DNA of 64,000 nucleotides from Phytoseiulus persimilis (lineage: Eukaryota; Arthropoda; Arachnida; Mesostigmata; Phytoseiidae), in assembly GCA_037576195.1 (NCBI GenBank), contig CM075101.1, positions 13,764,001 to 13,828,000 of the forward strand, in the 5' to 3' direction. The position numbers and the translations under genes were made by a program. Shown piece by piece: positions 1-11,562 of this stretch; position 1 is the first letter of the stretch; each line of letters starts with the position of its first letter. The notes beneath the pieces are model-generated. The model was not told the origin of the DNA. It was given only the letters and a program-made list of their open reading frames with translations, and made no database searches.

Positions 1-2531
1 GCCGATCAGGGTGCCCGTACCCCCTAGGTTGGCCGCGTAGGCGACTCCGAGGAGCAACCCGTGATGCAGTTGACGACGATTCTTCTCCCTGATATTTGAT
101 CATTGAATCAAAACACGGGGAATCCGGCTGAACTAACGGCGAACGATGAGAAACATCCTCCAAACAAACTTCGAGATTGTCAAACAACGGTCTCTCGTCA
201 AGCGACAGGAAGTGCGAAATAAGGACCGACGGGCTCGAAAATGTTTACAATGAGTGTCTGCATAATAATTGCTCAGTCGCACAGCAGCGGGTCTGACCCG
301 ATTCCTGTCACTGTTCCATTTGCATATAGAGCTCGCCAATTGCAGGAACTTGTGATAGACCTAAATCCTCGGTGAATTGAGCTATTCATCCAAACTAAAT
401 TAACACAAAACTAATCTCACCAAATGGAACTGGGTCTGCTCAGCCCAAATTTTATCGAAGTGTCGTCTCTCTTCGTCGTGAGGGCAGCGCGCGGAGTTCC
501 TGCAACAATTTGGAATTCTTTTGTCGAAACTTGGGGGTTCCAAGCTATTGGGAGACTTTCCGAGCTCATTTGTTGGAAGTGAACGAAATTTAGGCGCTGC
601 CATTGACCACGCGAGAGTGGACGGTCGCGAAACGTCGAAGACGAACGCCCATGGTCAAGGACGGTGACGAGAGTTCAGAATCCGACAGAAACCCAAGGCA
701 CCTCGATTACTTCAGCTTGGCAGCTAGATAATACGGCAGTGACAAGAGACGTCTTTTAGGCCTACCCAGTGGGGTAATCCGGCTCTTTGAGAGTGCGCTT
801 GTTGGAGCAACGGCCTAGTCCCCCTTAGCACGCTTTCAAAGTTTCGGATCAAGCTGTCGTACACTAACTAGGCAAATTAGATGCGTTCCATTCGTGACTC
901 CGGAGACAGAGAGATTACGCGGAATTAGGGAATGCTGCGGAGTCATTTGGCGGAACATGCGAAAGAGGGTCTGGACAACAGCCAGCCTTGGTAGAATCGC
1001 TGATGACAATGAGGAGAACGGTCACGGATCCAGAGCGCGTACCATATTCAGCGTCGTCCAGCTTGTTGCAGATTTCCTCCACGACCGATTCAACAATCGG
1101 CAGCAGCATGAGAGTCGTGGCCATATTAGACAGCCACATTGAGATGAACATCGACGTGGTCATGAAGCCTAGCAGCAGCCTGGAACGTTTTGTTGTGTCT
1201 TTGAGCTCAGATTCCTCGAACGTGGGGACTTGCGCTGAGGAGCCCTTCTTCCTTGGGGCGATCACCACCTTCCCTGAGTCTTCGGCCATAGCGCGACTCG
1301 CACTTTTCCGTCAGATCGCGCCGACCGTGAACCCACCCTGGTCTACTTGACGCTCCATCGAGTGAAAAGCGGACGGTTCATCCGCCCGCTGATTGGATTT
1401 GGACGGCCAGCTACAAAGCGGGCTCAAACCTTCATCCGAGGCCGCTGCCTAACGAACATAACTCCATGAAGCGATGGGAGCAAGCTCAGCGGAATAATTT
1501 GATTCGTTCCCGGGACAATCGCGGACAAAATCAGAAGCTTAGGCAGGCGTGACATGTATGCAAAGTCAGGTAACTCTGGTCAATCCGTTCCTGACGGAAA
1601 TGTAGCGCGAACCCATGACGCAAAGTGGACTCTACTGCGCGGGCTCACATACCATAGCGTTTCGAAGTGCCGAACCCATGATATTTCGGGATCGGGAAGC
1701 TAGCGTTTTCGAGACCAGCCCCGAACAACTGAAAGAAACTCACTAACCAACGCATTTGTGCTCCGACGATGATTAGAATCTTCAGGGCGATACGGTTGTG
1801 CAGATTGCATTTTTCAACTGCGGCGGCCATGATCATCCCCGCGAGATAGAGCATTATTGTATCCTGAAAAGAAACGTGGTAAGAGTTCGGGTTCGCCTGC
1901 GGGCACAGCATCGAAAACCGCGCCGTATTGACCTCGCTTGGATCCAACGATTGAAAGTTAGCCTACATCTAGAAGATTCAAACTCTATTTTTAGAAAGCT
2001 AACCGAACCGAAATAGAACTGCGAACGAGTTTCGGGCTTGATATTCACGATTCGTTTACCTTCATGTAGGGCATCGAAGCCTGTGAAGTGGAAATCACTC
2101 CTAGCGATGGGAAGAGACACACAGGTATTAGTGACGTCACCGGCAGAGGAAGAATTTCCAACATCCAGTACAAAGCCATTAGCAGGATCACGTACGCGCA
2201 CCGTATTTCCTGGAACCCAAGTTTTTATTTCTCTCTGGAAGAATGTGGGACATTGTGAGTTGAAAGATTGTTCAGCAGCAAGAAGAGGATGGGTTCCTGA
2301 TGGAATCGTCGAGGTTTTTGGTAAAAAGAAGCAGTCATGGAGACGGAGAAGACGGGCCGAAATTGATGGAGAACGCGCTATGGCTCCTAGTAAGGTACCC
2401 ACCGTCAGCTCCGACGACACGAGGGGACTCAAGGCGAGTGGGATTATCAGGCCCAGTGTCCATTTGAGGAACTTTCTGTACCGGCCGAAAGTCTTGAACC
2501 TGGGTGGAGAGGATGGAAAATTAATTGACAT
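1..2531 (-). CDS. SLC13 (INDY/NaDC) family sodium-coupled carboxylate transporter, N-terminal part, cut by left edge
   Basis: Six exons join in phase: 2531-2403, 2209-2060, 1863-1748, 1179-1043, 499-421 and 88 to the edge, giving 233 residues from the ATG at 2531. Family marks in order are a first membrane segment (residues about 22-40), the [12 protein letters not shown] and [13 protein letters not shown] helices, the [20 protein letters not shown] segment, the hairpin region [16 protein letters not shown], and [16 protein letters not shown] at the edge. SLC13 proteins carry citrate, succinate and other dicarboxylates across the plasma membrane with sodium. The remaining C-terminal part lies outside the window. 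The usual SNT sodium/substrate motif reads SNM here. The short exon 499-421 was found from its splice sites and is supported by restoring phase on both sides. The substrate cannot be told from sequence alone. Confidence 0.92.
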
Positions 2532-2583
2532 TTGGCATGATCAGGATTTTGGTTCAAACCGCTCTGAAACGAGCTCTGGCTGA

Positions 2584-5465
2584 ATGCATTCGTTCTAATG
2601 CCCGATGATACTCTATTTCTCGGGAGTATCTCAACAAAACAGAATTCAAGGTCTTGGGAGGGATCTCAAGGAGTGCTCCTATTCCGATGTAATGAGCCGA
2701 CGGAAATGGGGGATTCTCGATCGTCGACAGAGACGCTCGATCGTTCAGTGAACAGATTTCAGAATATTCGATGAGTTTTTTCCGTCAAGACCGGATCTCA
2801 AAGACGATCATATGATTATTGAACGCTTCGATTGAGTTGTTCGATGGAGCGAGTCAGCCGGAAGAACATTTCGCCGATGTTTGACACCGCATATTTTTTT
2901 TTCCACTATGCAGCCTGTTGAAAACGAAAGCTCATCAAACAATGAAAACATTGTCCAACGACGGATGGCGATGTTCTCTGTGCCCGATATGGAATATCGT
3001 TGATTTCCTCAGATGTGAGCCTGGTTCAACTACAATGATATGGCTCACTGTAGGACCGATGTTGCCGATACCGTATGTCATCGATGATGTACGCCACCAC
3101 TGACAGAGAGTGTCTGCCCATGTGCGAGCTGAGCAAAACAGTGCCAGCAGTCGTTGACTGTTTTGGTTTCCCACGTTTTTTCGCTCGTTGCCGCCGAAGA
3201 CGCTGGTCTCCGGCGAAAAGCTGCCAGACGGCAAGCAAGAGAAAAACAACTGAGTTCGGCGGAAGAGTAAACTCGCACACGAGAAACTTTCACCCTTGTT
3301 CTCCCTGCGCGAATCAAATACAACACAAACAGAACGACAGCCACCGCGGCAGCTACTCACAAGTTCGGCGCCTACAACGATTCTGTCACTAGGCTAGGCA
3401 AGTTGTCTGCCAAAACTCATCTCGCTCAAACTCGATTGGGATCCGTCGTTGGATCTGATCAGTGTTCTAAATTCATGCTCCGAACACAAGCGCCGCAGTC
3501 ATCGATGTTGGACCGGCTTACAGTAAAACCTTTCTCTACCGGCTCTTCTGAGATCTTGGACATATTTCCAACAGAAACTTTGTTTCCCAGTTCTCCATGA
3601 ACGCGGCCTGGGACTCAGAATTAATGCCCTCTGGAAGGCGGTACGAATTGGAAAACCTTGGACTTTGGCAAACTTGACGAGCTTCGAGCGCCAATACGAA
3701 ACTCCTTTCAAGAGTCAAATTCTCACCGTGTGTGCACAGTCATCTCGAAAGAAGCTTCTGCTATGGGCTCCAGAGGCTCATATTCGGAGAGTCTTCTCTT
3801 GAGTTGCCCTCGCATGTTGCAGTTTCTTGGCCAGTCAGCCGGCCAGCCATCGAACCGCTAGACAGTCCGCTGGCTGGCAATCCAGAGGGGAGTCTTGGTT
3901 CGTTCCACACCGTACCCGACTTGTTGCTATCAAGATACACCGGCCACCGAGCCAAGAAGCATGAAGATTTTTTCGTGACAAACTCTTGCTGATGGAGGCT
4001 CCCTTGCCCTAGCCGAGATTATGATTCCGGTCTGGGTGCTCCGCGGCAACTCGTTTGAGCGGCGAACAATTCCCGACAAGTCAGTCACAGTGAGTAGCGT
4101 TGAATGCCACGAAGTGTGTCTCTCAGTTTGAGTTCAATGTTGCAGAAAACGGGGCATCATCTAAAGAGCGGTCGTTTCGAGCACTTGCACAGACGGCCAC
4201 GAGAGCGAATCGATCTCTCGTGGGAAGAGTATTGGCTTTGTGATAGAACAGTCATTGTGAGATATTTTGGCGGTCATTACCTAGAGGCTGAGACCAACTA
4301 TTTATCAGTTTGAGGACTTGTATCACGGAGATCGAGAAAACTATTCCGATGTAAGAATCGATGAAACCAGTGATATCCTTAGTCACGGGAAACCGATCAT
4401 TCGACCGCCTGACTGATAGGGCTGGAATGAACTGCATCGCTCAAAGAACAAAGCGCATATCAAGTCAAATTCGGAGCGCTGCCTGTTTCCGGTCGAATGC
4501 CGACTGCGACCGGAAGTTTCACGAGAGCTAGTGGCGAGCTACGATAGTCCGGTGGCGCTGGACACTGAATGAAGGTCAAGAGGATTCCGAGGAAGTGATA
4601 GCCCTCGCTTTGAATCCGAGTCGAGGGAACTTATTCTACAGCCGGCACGCTGCGGCCGGGGTTGAGAGGATGTTCTGCAAATAGACGGCGGCGACGCCAA
4701 GCTGAGAAAAAGTTTCGTTTCTCCTGCTAGCTCCGTTGCGTTCGGAAACTCTGTGTTTTTCTCCTTATATTCAGGGTGCACGGGGCAAGACCGTGGCTAC
4801 TCTACATCGAGGCTATATTCGAGACTCTTTTGAACGTTCCGTCCGCGCACAGATATCTGTCCACAGTCTAAAAATTGTCACGTTGGAATCTCGTCGGACG
4901 GGAGCGACGGGCCATGATTCTTAGTTATGCGTGCCGAGATACACGCATGGAGCAATCAGAGTGGAAGTGAAAAAAAACCCTCGAGCCTTGATCAGGGAGT
5001 GAATCTGCAGAGACCTTGGGAGATGGATCGATTCGCTTCTGAGACTGGCACGCGCCATTCTCCGCACTTGTTGTCGAAGTCTGCCTCGGCCAGTCAGATC
5101 GCAGTGCTCCTCGTGAATTGGTTTTATCAACAATACATCGGAGCTTGTAGGCCTTTTATTTCAGTGGACCGGCGCGTTGTTCTGCCAGCAGTCCGCCCTA
5201 ATCCGTTGATACCCACAAAGCCTATCAGCTGGATTTCGCAGAGTCGTTTCCTTAAGTCTGGGCAGACTGATCTACTGCGATCCGGAACTCGGCCTGGTGA
5301 CCGAGAACAGGCGAGCCGATTCTTGCCCGCTTGCTAAGACTGGCCCGAGGAGCGAACTTGCATGGCTAGTATAATGTGCAGCCATTATGTTATCATAACA
5401 GTTTTTGGTCGAACCATCAGAGTGGCGCCATGGACAACATTATGAGCGGAGAACTACAGCGGGGC
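2584..5465. other. no recognised gene
   Basis: This stretch lies upstream of the SLC13 start and must hold its promoter. Short open frames occur on both strands, but none shows a known domain, convincing splice-joined exons or a tail signal that I can defend. Confidence 0.5.
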
Positions 5466-6077
5466 TCACCTCTGGGAACAATTCATCAGGTGTCCAGCCG
5501 ACTTCCCAGCCGGGTATACCAAGATCGCCGGTTCGGCCATTCGATTGATGAGTGCATCAAACATCCCTTTTTGAATGTTCACCATGGTTCGCTGAAACTG
5601 CTGGCTCTTGCTACCATTCCATTCTCTTAAAAATAAAGCAACTAGACGGGACATCCTCCTAGGCAATAAGTCCAGGAGGGGTCCGACATCACGACCTCGG
5701 GGCTCCGCGTCTTCCAGATCTTCGAAAACAACCCGCCATTCCCCTGATTTCGATCGGAGCATGGTTTTCACGCCGGATATCAGTGATAACGGATTCGTCA
5801 TCAAGGGAACGATCGGCCGGAAGGCGCGGTCTGTATCATCCGTACGGATATCAGTAGTCAGGTTCCGATCTCCACCGCTGACGACCCATACCTGTCGCTC
5901 TCGATTCGAGAATGAATCCCATTTGCTCTGGCCACAAACCGAAAAATGTCTCTCCGGCGATGGTCGGTCAACTTCCGGTGCTTGCCACGCGAATCGAAGA
6001 AGCCTTTGAAGGCTCGATCTTTCGATGAAGGTCTCGAGAACAAGTCCTTGCTCATCGAAGGTAAGCCCTGGTGTGAC
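5466..6077 (-). other. long stop-free frame of unknown nature
   Basis: One minus-strand frame stays open for about 200 codons without an early ATG; the first in-frame ATG is near 5801. It could be an exon or a decayed element. A possible acceptor lies before the residues TMVNIQKGMFDALINRM, with a GT about 75 bases further on. No family is recognised. An antiparallel frame on the plus strand is also open, which weakens the coding case. Confidence 0.25.
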
Positions 6078-6740
6078 TTAAATCATCCTTTCGGGATTGT
6101 ATTTCAAAAACTGTCGGAAACAACTCGGATCCGGGACAGTATCTCTCCTTCACAACAATCTTTTTCTCTCTCGGGGATTGGGTTTTGTTCTTGCTAGTTT
6201 CAACTCCAATGATTCACCTCATGGCCTCTCCAAGGCAGTGGAGCAGTGTTAACGAGTGATCCTGTGGATACCAGACGGAAACTCTGCGTGGTTATGGAGA
6301 GCACTCACTCCCTTATCCTCGAGCTCCGTAGAGGACCATCGAGTCCTCAAGAGCTCACAAGCTGACGGATTCCCTCAGGATCAGTTCGCCTTATTCGAAA
6401 TACCATGGCCCCGCGAAAGAGCAACTTTGTCCGTTGTGTTGTTCTTAGGGGAGTTTTCCACGTTTCGCGTTGCTCAGAAAGCGAAAGTTATTCTTAAGCT
6501 GCTCATATTCATGGCGATGTCAGTACCTCACGCGAAAGCTGGCAGGCAAGGACGATACTAGCGATGATGGAGCAATGATTCCCAGAAGATCGCATCGTGG
6601 AGCTCGGATGTTCATACAGTCGGAACACAGGAGTCCGTTGCAAGCGACGTATTCGGGCGGAGAGTTCGCCGTAGTGGTTGCCATCGCTGCGTCGCAGCCG
6701 TGGACATTTCGAGAAACCACAGAATCCTAAAATCCCGCGT

Positions 6741-7127
6741 ATAACGGACCCCTCAGACAACGGACAGCTGAGATAACGGACCCCTCAGGGAACTTTCTTC
6801 CGGGCGTATACGGGGTGATTCCGGAGTAGATCTGACCATACTTTTGGGCGTCTGTGGATGCGATTCAGGGGAGGATCTAACGGGTCCGTTATTTGAAGGA
6901 TTTCAGGGTATTTGGGAAAATGGTACTCGGGAGCAGCTTCTATGGACTCCAAGATTCACCTCTAGGGACTTCGAAGAGTGTGGTCAGATCGATCCCGAAA
7001 TCATCTCCCGAACCCCCTTAAGTTTGGTCAGATCGACCTCGCGGATGTTCGCGGCTCCCTGTTCCGAATTTTCATTCAGATACTGCAGGCCTGCGACTAA
7101 AAGTCCGTTATCTGAGGGGTCCGTTAT
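6741..7127. repeat. repeat with inverted arms (foldback/MITE-like)
   Basis: The left arm at 6741-6765 and the right arm at 7103-7127 are inverted copies matching at 24 of 25 bases. Both are built from a short unit, ATAACGGACCCCTCAG, that recurs within each arm (again near 6773-6788 on the left and, in inverted form, near 7116-7150 on the right). The interior holds a segment at 6814-6851 that matches 32 of 38 bases of the interior of the hAT-type MITE at 39283-39511. No coding capacity is evident. The outer limits are uncertain; further degenerate units reach about 7190. Confidence 0.8.
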
Positions 7128-7199
7128 CTTAGGGATCCGTTATCTTAGGGATGATTTGCCGAGTTGGAAGGTTCGTTATCTGAGGTATTTTAGGGAAAC

Positions 7200-9500
7200 T
7201 TCAAATGTTTTTCTTCTTCTGTCGAGAAGAAAACGATTCCAAGGCCCGAAGAGTCACTGGAACGGGAAGGCACAAGCCTAGGCGCGATCACACCCATGAG
7301 TTCCTTTCTTGCATGCGGAACGATGTCAGAATGAACCTGATATGGGCTCTCTGAGAACTGAGTTGAGGATCTCATGCAATGGCTCCAGTGGTGCAATCTC
7401 TGGACCGCTCGAACGGCTAGCCAATCTCCCACAACGGCCTGTTTGAAGTGGAATAAAGCTTCCTCCAACGCAATTTCGGTCGCAGCCGCGGAGATTTTCC
7501 CATCAATCCAGAATGACTTCCAGTCCCCCTCCTCTTCCCCTGGTAAAGGTTCTGGCCTCTCTCGGCGGAATCGTATATCACCCCTGTTCCGCTCCCAGAG
7601 CCGCAAGTGTCAACTCTGACGACACAAGCTGACTCTGTCTGGGACACGCGCACTTGGACGCGAAGAGAGAATGATCCGTTCTTGATCCAGGAGCGGGTGT
7701 TTTTTTCTCTCCTCAGAAAGGCTATTTCCGTCGTCGCATCGGGCTTGTAAAAAGCATTGGCTGATACATCAGTGTTGTGCCGCAGGATCTTCCAACGCGC
7801 TGCTTTCCCTTCTCTCAGGAGAAAACATCCTCCTGAATAAATTCTCTTCTTTCCCTTACGCGCTTGCTCATGTTTTCGTTAAGCCTTGTCCCCGTTCGAT
7901 GTGAGCGATTCGTCCCATACTCTACCCCAAGTCCAACCTAGGATCCGAGTATTCGGGAGAATGATGCAGTGCTGCCCCTCGTTGCAGATATGTACAACGC
8001 GTTCACATTAATCCGCACTCTTCGGCACGACGAATTATCCGACGGTTCCCGGAAGATCGGACCCCTTGCCGTGGGGCACTCAGCGATTCCAACCAGCCGT
8101 GGGAAGGAATCCGCGAATCATCTGGATCTGCGACTCAACGGGACTCTGGCGCGACTCCTGTGAGCTGATCCGCGTCCATCATTGTCGAGAATGCCATTGG
8201 AACATCCGAAGGAATCGCACCAGGAAGCCATGGTCTCCATTGTCCTTGAGTCCAGTCCGAAGCTCGGAGAAATGTCGGGGAAGTGTCATTGGACAAAGAG
8301 ACACATACGACGGCGGAGTTGGCCAGACGGACCACCAAGTCCGGACGACCCACTGAGGAGGCAGGTCATATATTGGCGTTGAGTTTCATCCGTACAGAGC
8401 TCTTGCGGACGCGAACTCCTGCCTGCAGCCTCGGCCTATTTTTTACAGACACGAACAGGAAGCGCTCGGACGCTTCTGGGAAATCGGATAGTGCGAAAGA
8501 TATTTTCAGCTCAGATTACTTCCCGGGTTTCTGGAGAGCACACTCTCACGATTTATGACAACCGAAACCGAAATCATTGAACGGAAGACAGTGGCAACTC
8601 TTCGAGAAGCTACGTTCGAAAGTTTCTGCCAACGACCGATCGGCGAGTTGACCTACCTTCACGCTGGTGGGTCGATACGTGGAAGTCACCTCCTCTCAGT
8701 CCGGATCAAATTAGCCGTCCGCCAACCAACTGGTTGGTCACAAGGTAATGAGGAAGTTTTGATAATAGTTTTTTTCTGATCGCGTTGAGGCTGTGTCTCG
8801 GGAGAGGTTCAAAGGAGAGTCACGCACAAGGTCTCCCTTTTAATTTGTTCTACCTAGACCTCGCTCTCGCACCTTCTTCCTCACCGGGGCCATCTATCTG
8901 CGCTTTGAGTTAGAACGAGTCCATAGGAGGATCTCGTCAGCTGAGACGAAAGAGCGTCAGAAGTTCACCATTTGCCCAACGAACCGGTGACATCAGAATA
9001 ATCTTATGATCACACGACAGCTATATTTAGTAGATCAGACGCTGCATCAAATCTGACCCAGTATCCGTGTTGTTCCCCGCCTAATCCCGTACGCCCTGTT
9101 GTGAGCCAAGTTCAGTAGGAACGAGAACGGCGCAAACAAACGGATACGCGTGGCCTCGTCGGACGCTGCATTTACAAGAGGGAAGCGGGCGAAGACGCCT
9201 GCCCTGGAGGGCACATTCTTGACGCGACTCATGTAGAAACGACCGAGGAATCTCGAACAAGGACTCGAGTAAACAGAGCAGGAGGGAACCTGAGATATCT
9301 CTGGTTCCGCTGAACTCCGGTGCCCGCGAAATATAGATAGACAATCTGGAATGAGTTCGCTGTTAGCTCTGAGGAGAGCTTAGTCAAAATGAATATCTCC
9401 CTCCATCGGTGGAACCTCACCCTCCACGGGGAGATTCTAGCGAGAAGTAGGTTCGCTCTGAGCTTCAAAAAATAACTCGAATTCTCAAACTTTGATATGA
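7200..9500. other. no recognised gene
   Basis: I see only short open frames on both strands with no domain, no linked splice pattern and no recognisable element. It lies between the inverted-arm repeat and the 3' end of the retrotransposon. Confidence 0.5.
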
Positions 9501-9504
9501 ATAT

Positions 9505-11334
9505 TTTATTTGACATCTTTAGAGATACCTGTTAATATAGATAATAGTATGTGATCCGAATCGTGTATCTATACACTCATGATTTCGCCAGCTGATTGAT
9601 ACTAGTGACTCGAGAGCATTCATTCGCATGATAGAGTCGGGTCCCGGATCCACATCTTCGGCAGATACATTCCGGAGTCGCGATGTGACATTGATATCTT
9701 ACACATAGTTTTGAGTGGAACCCATGCACCGCATACCTAGTTGTGACATGTCGATACTGGTTATTGGCCATCCTCCATGTAGTCTCTGTCATTGCTTCTG
9801 TGCCGAAGAAATCGATGTCGACGGACGCCATCTTCCTCTCTGTTTCCTCGATGAAGGACCTGAGGGCCTGTGTCTCATTTAGGCTGAAGCGTTTCTTCAG
9901 GTCCTCTATGAAAGTTGGTACGGTGGCCATAAGGTAGACTAGACGGTTTCTAGTTGAGCTGTGAAGTCCGAGCGTTCTTTTGAGAAATGTTGATTTCGTC
10001 CTATCGAGCAGCAGTAAGTCAGCATGGGAAAGATTTTCCCATACCAGTTGGACTCCGTAGGAGGCGACTGGGGCAACCTTCATATCAAACAGGGCAAGCG
10101 CGGTCTTCATCGATAGCTTCTGAAGGCCGCGGATGCTCGCTATGGCCACCAGTGCTTTTCTCATTCGTTCCTCGATGTGCACAGTGAACGATTTTCCGGA
10201 GGGCGTCAGTGTTATGCCTAGGTACGTGAATCTGTTGACGAACTTAATCTCCTGTCCGTTCAGTCGAATCTGATCGTCGTTTGCTAGTCTGCCTCCTCTT
10301 CTGAACTTCATGGCTTCTGTTTTCTTCTCGTTGATCTCCAGCCCTAGACTCTTGGCGTTTTCTGCGAGCGTGGTCAGAGCTTCCCGGACATGTGAACGGC
10401 TGGTACTGAACAGAGCGATGTCATCGGCGTAGCAGATTATGTCAACGCCGCGGTGTCTGTTCTTAATCAGCTCCGGGAGGCGGGCGATAAGAATATTGAA
10501 GCACAGCGGCGACAGATTATCACCTTGGGTGAATCCGTTAGTTTGGTTCAGACACGACCTTAGGCATACACCGTCATCGAGTGTGATCGGATTCTCCTGG
10601 AACAGTTCTTTGATGAGGCCGAGAATGTTCATGGGGACACCTACAGCTGAGAGGTGTTCCAGGGCCACCTGTCGAGATCCAGAGTCGAATGCAGTTCGAA
10701 AGTCGACAAATACTACGTATAATCTGTTGTTCTCTCGTCTCGTCAGTGTGCGGTCGATTTCTCCGATGAGCTTCTCGCAGGCCGATATTGTCGATCGTTG
10801 AGGGCGAAAGCCAAACTGCTCGTCGGGGAGGATCGACTTGGCTTCGAGGAATGGCATAAGTCTGCCTGCTATCAGACTTGCGAGTACCTTATATACACTA
10901 CTTTTTCTCCCGATTCCTCTCCATGACGATGCTTCGGTCAATGTTCCCTTTCCCTTGAAGATTACCGACATCACGCAGTGTCTCCAGTCGGGTGGGATAT
11001 GGCCTGTTCTTAGGCAGCTGTTGAATAGAGCTGTCCAAAGCGGGATGAGAATGATAGCCTGTTTGAGGTGTTCATTCCTGATTCCATCTGGACCCGGACT
11101 CTTGTTGGGTTTCAGGTGATTGATCAGTTCCGCCACCTCAGCGATGGCGAAGTTCCTCGACATGTCTTCTCTCCATCTCAGGTCCTCTTCCGAAAACACC
11201 ATGCTGTGGGCCGGGACTGAGGAATTCTCAAACTGGGATGTCTCAGCATTGGTCATGAATGTTTGCCGCTTCGGAAATAGTGCGATCATTCTCAAGGGAA
11301 AGATCGAAGCGCAGAGGATCAGCTCGATTCCCAA
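9505..11334 (-). mobile_element. non-LTR retrotransposon, 5'-truncated, reverse transcriptase and 3' end
   Basis: An uninterrupted 585-codon frame (11334-9577) encodes a LINE-type reverse transcriptase. Visible motifs are KPNKSPGPDGI (about residues 75-85), a fingers region with WRG...YKVLA, GFRPQRST (175-182), catalytic motif A VFVDFRTAFDS (208-218), QGD (270-272) and the catalytic YADD box (302-305), followed by thumb-region FTYLGI. A cysteine/histidine-rich stretch (C..C...H...C) sits near the C-terminus. No endonuclease or ORF1 is joined in frame upstream; bases 11338-11562 keep only a different open frame, so the copy looks 5'-truncated or frameshifted. An AATAAA on the minus strand at 9510-9505 gives the likely 3' end. 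The clade is not resolved. The intact RT frame suggests a fairly recent insertion. Confidence 0.93.
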
Positions 11335-11562
11335 CGCTCACGCTCTCACTCTGACAACGGTTCCTGTGGTTCTCTGCGGGCAAATGCCGGAGCTGATCTG
11401 TGAGGGGTCGGCTGATTCTCGATGCCGAAATCTCGCGTCAAGGACTCTGAGAAACCCCGCGGTGGTCCGGATGGGAAATAAGATTAGGGAGAGGGGCGAA
11501 CGCCCCGTTTTCGGGCTCGGGGGGCACTTCTCTGGGGTTCCGTAATTTCCAGTCCTCCTCAA

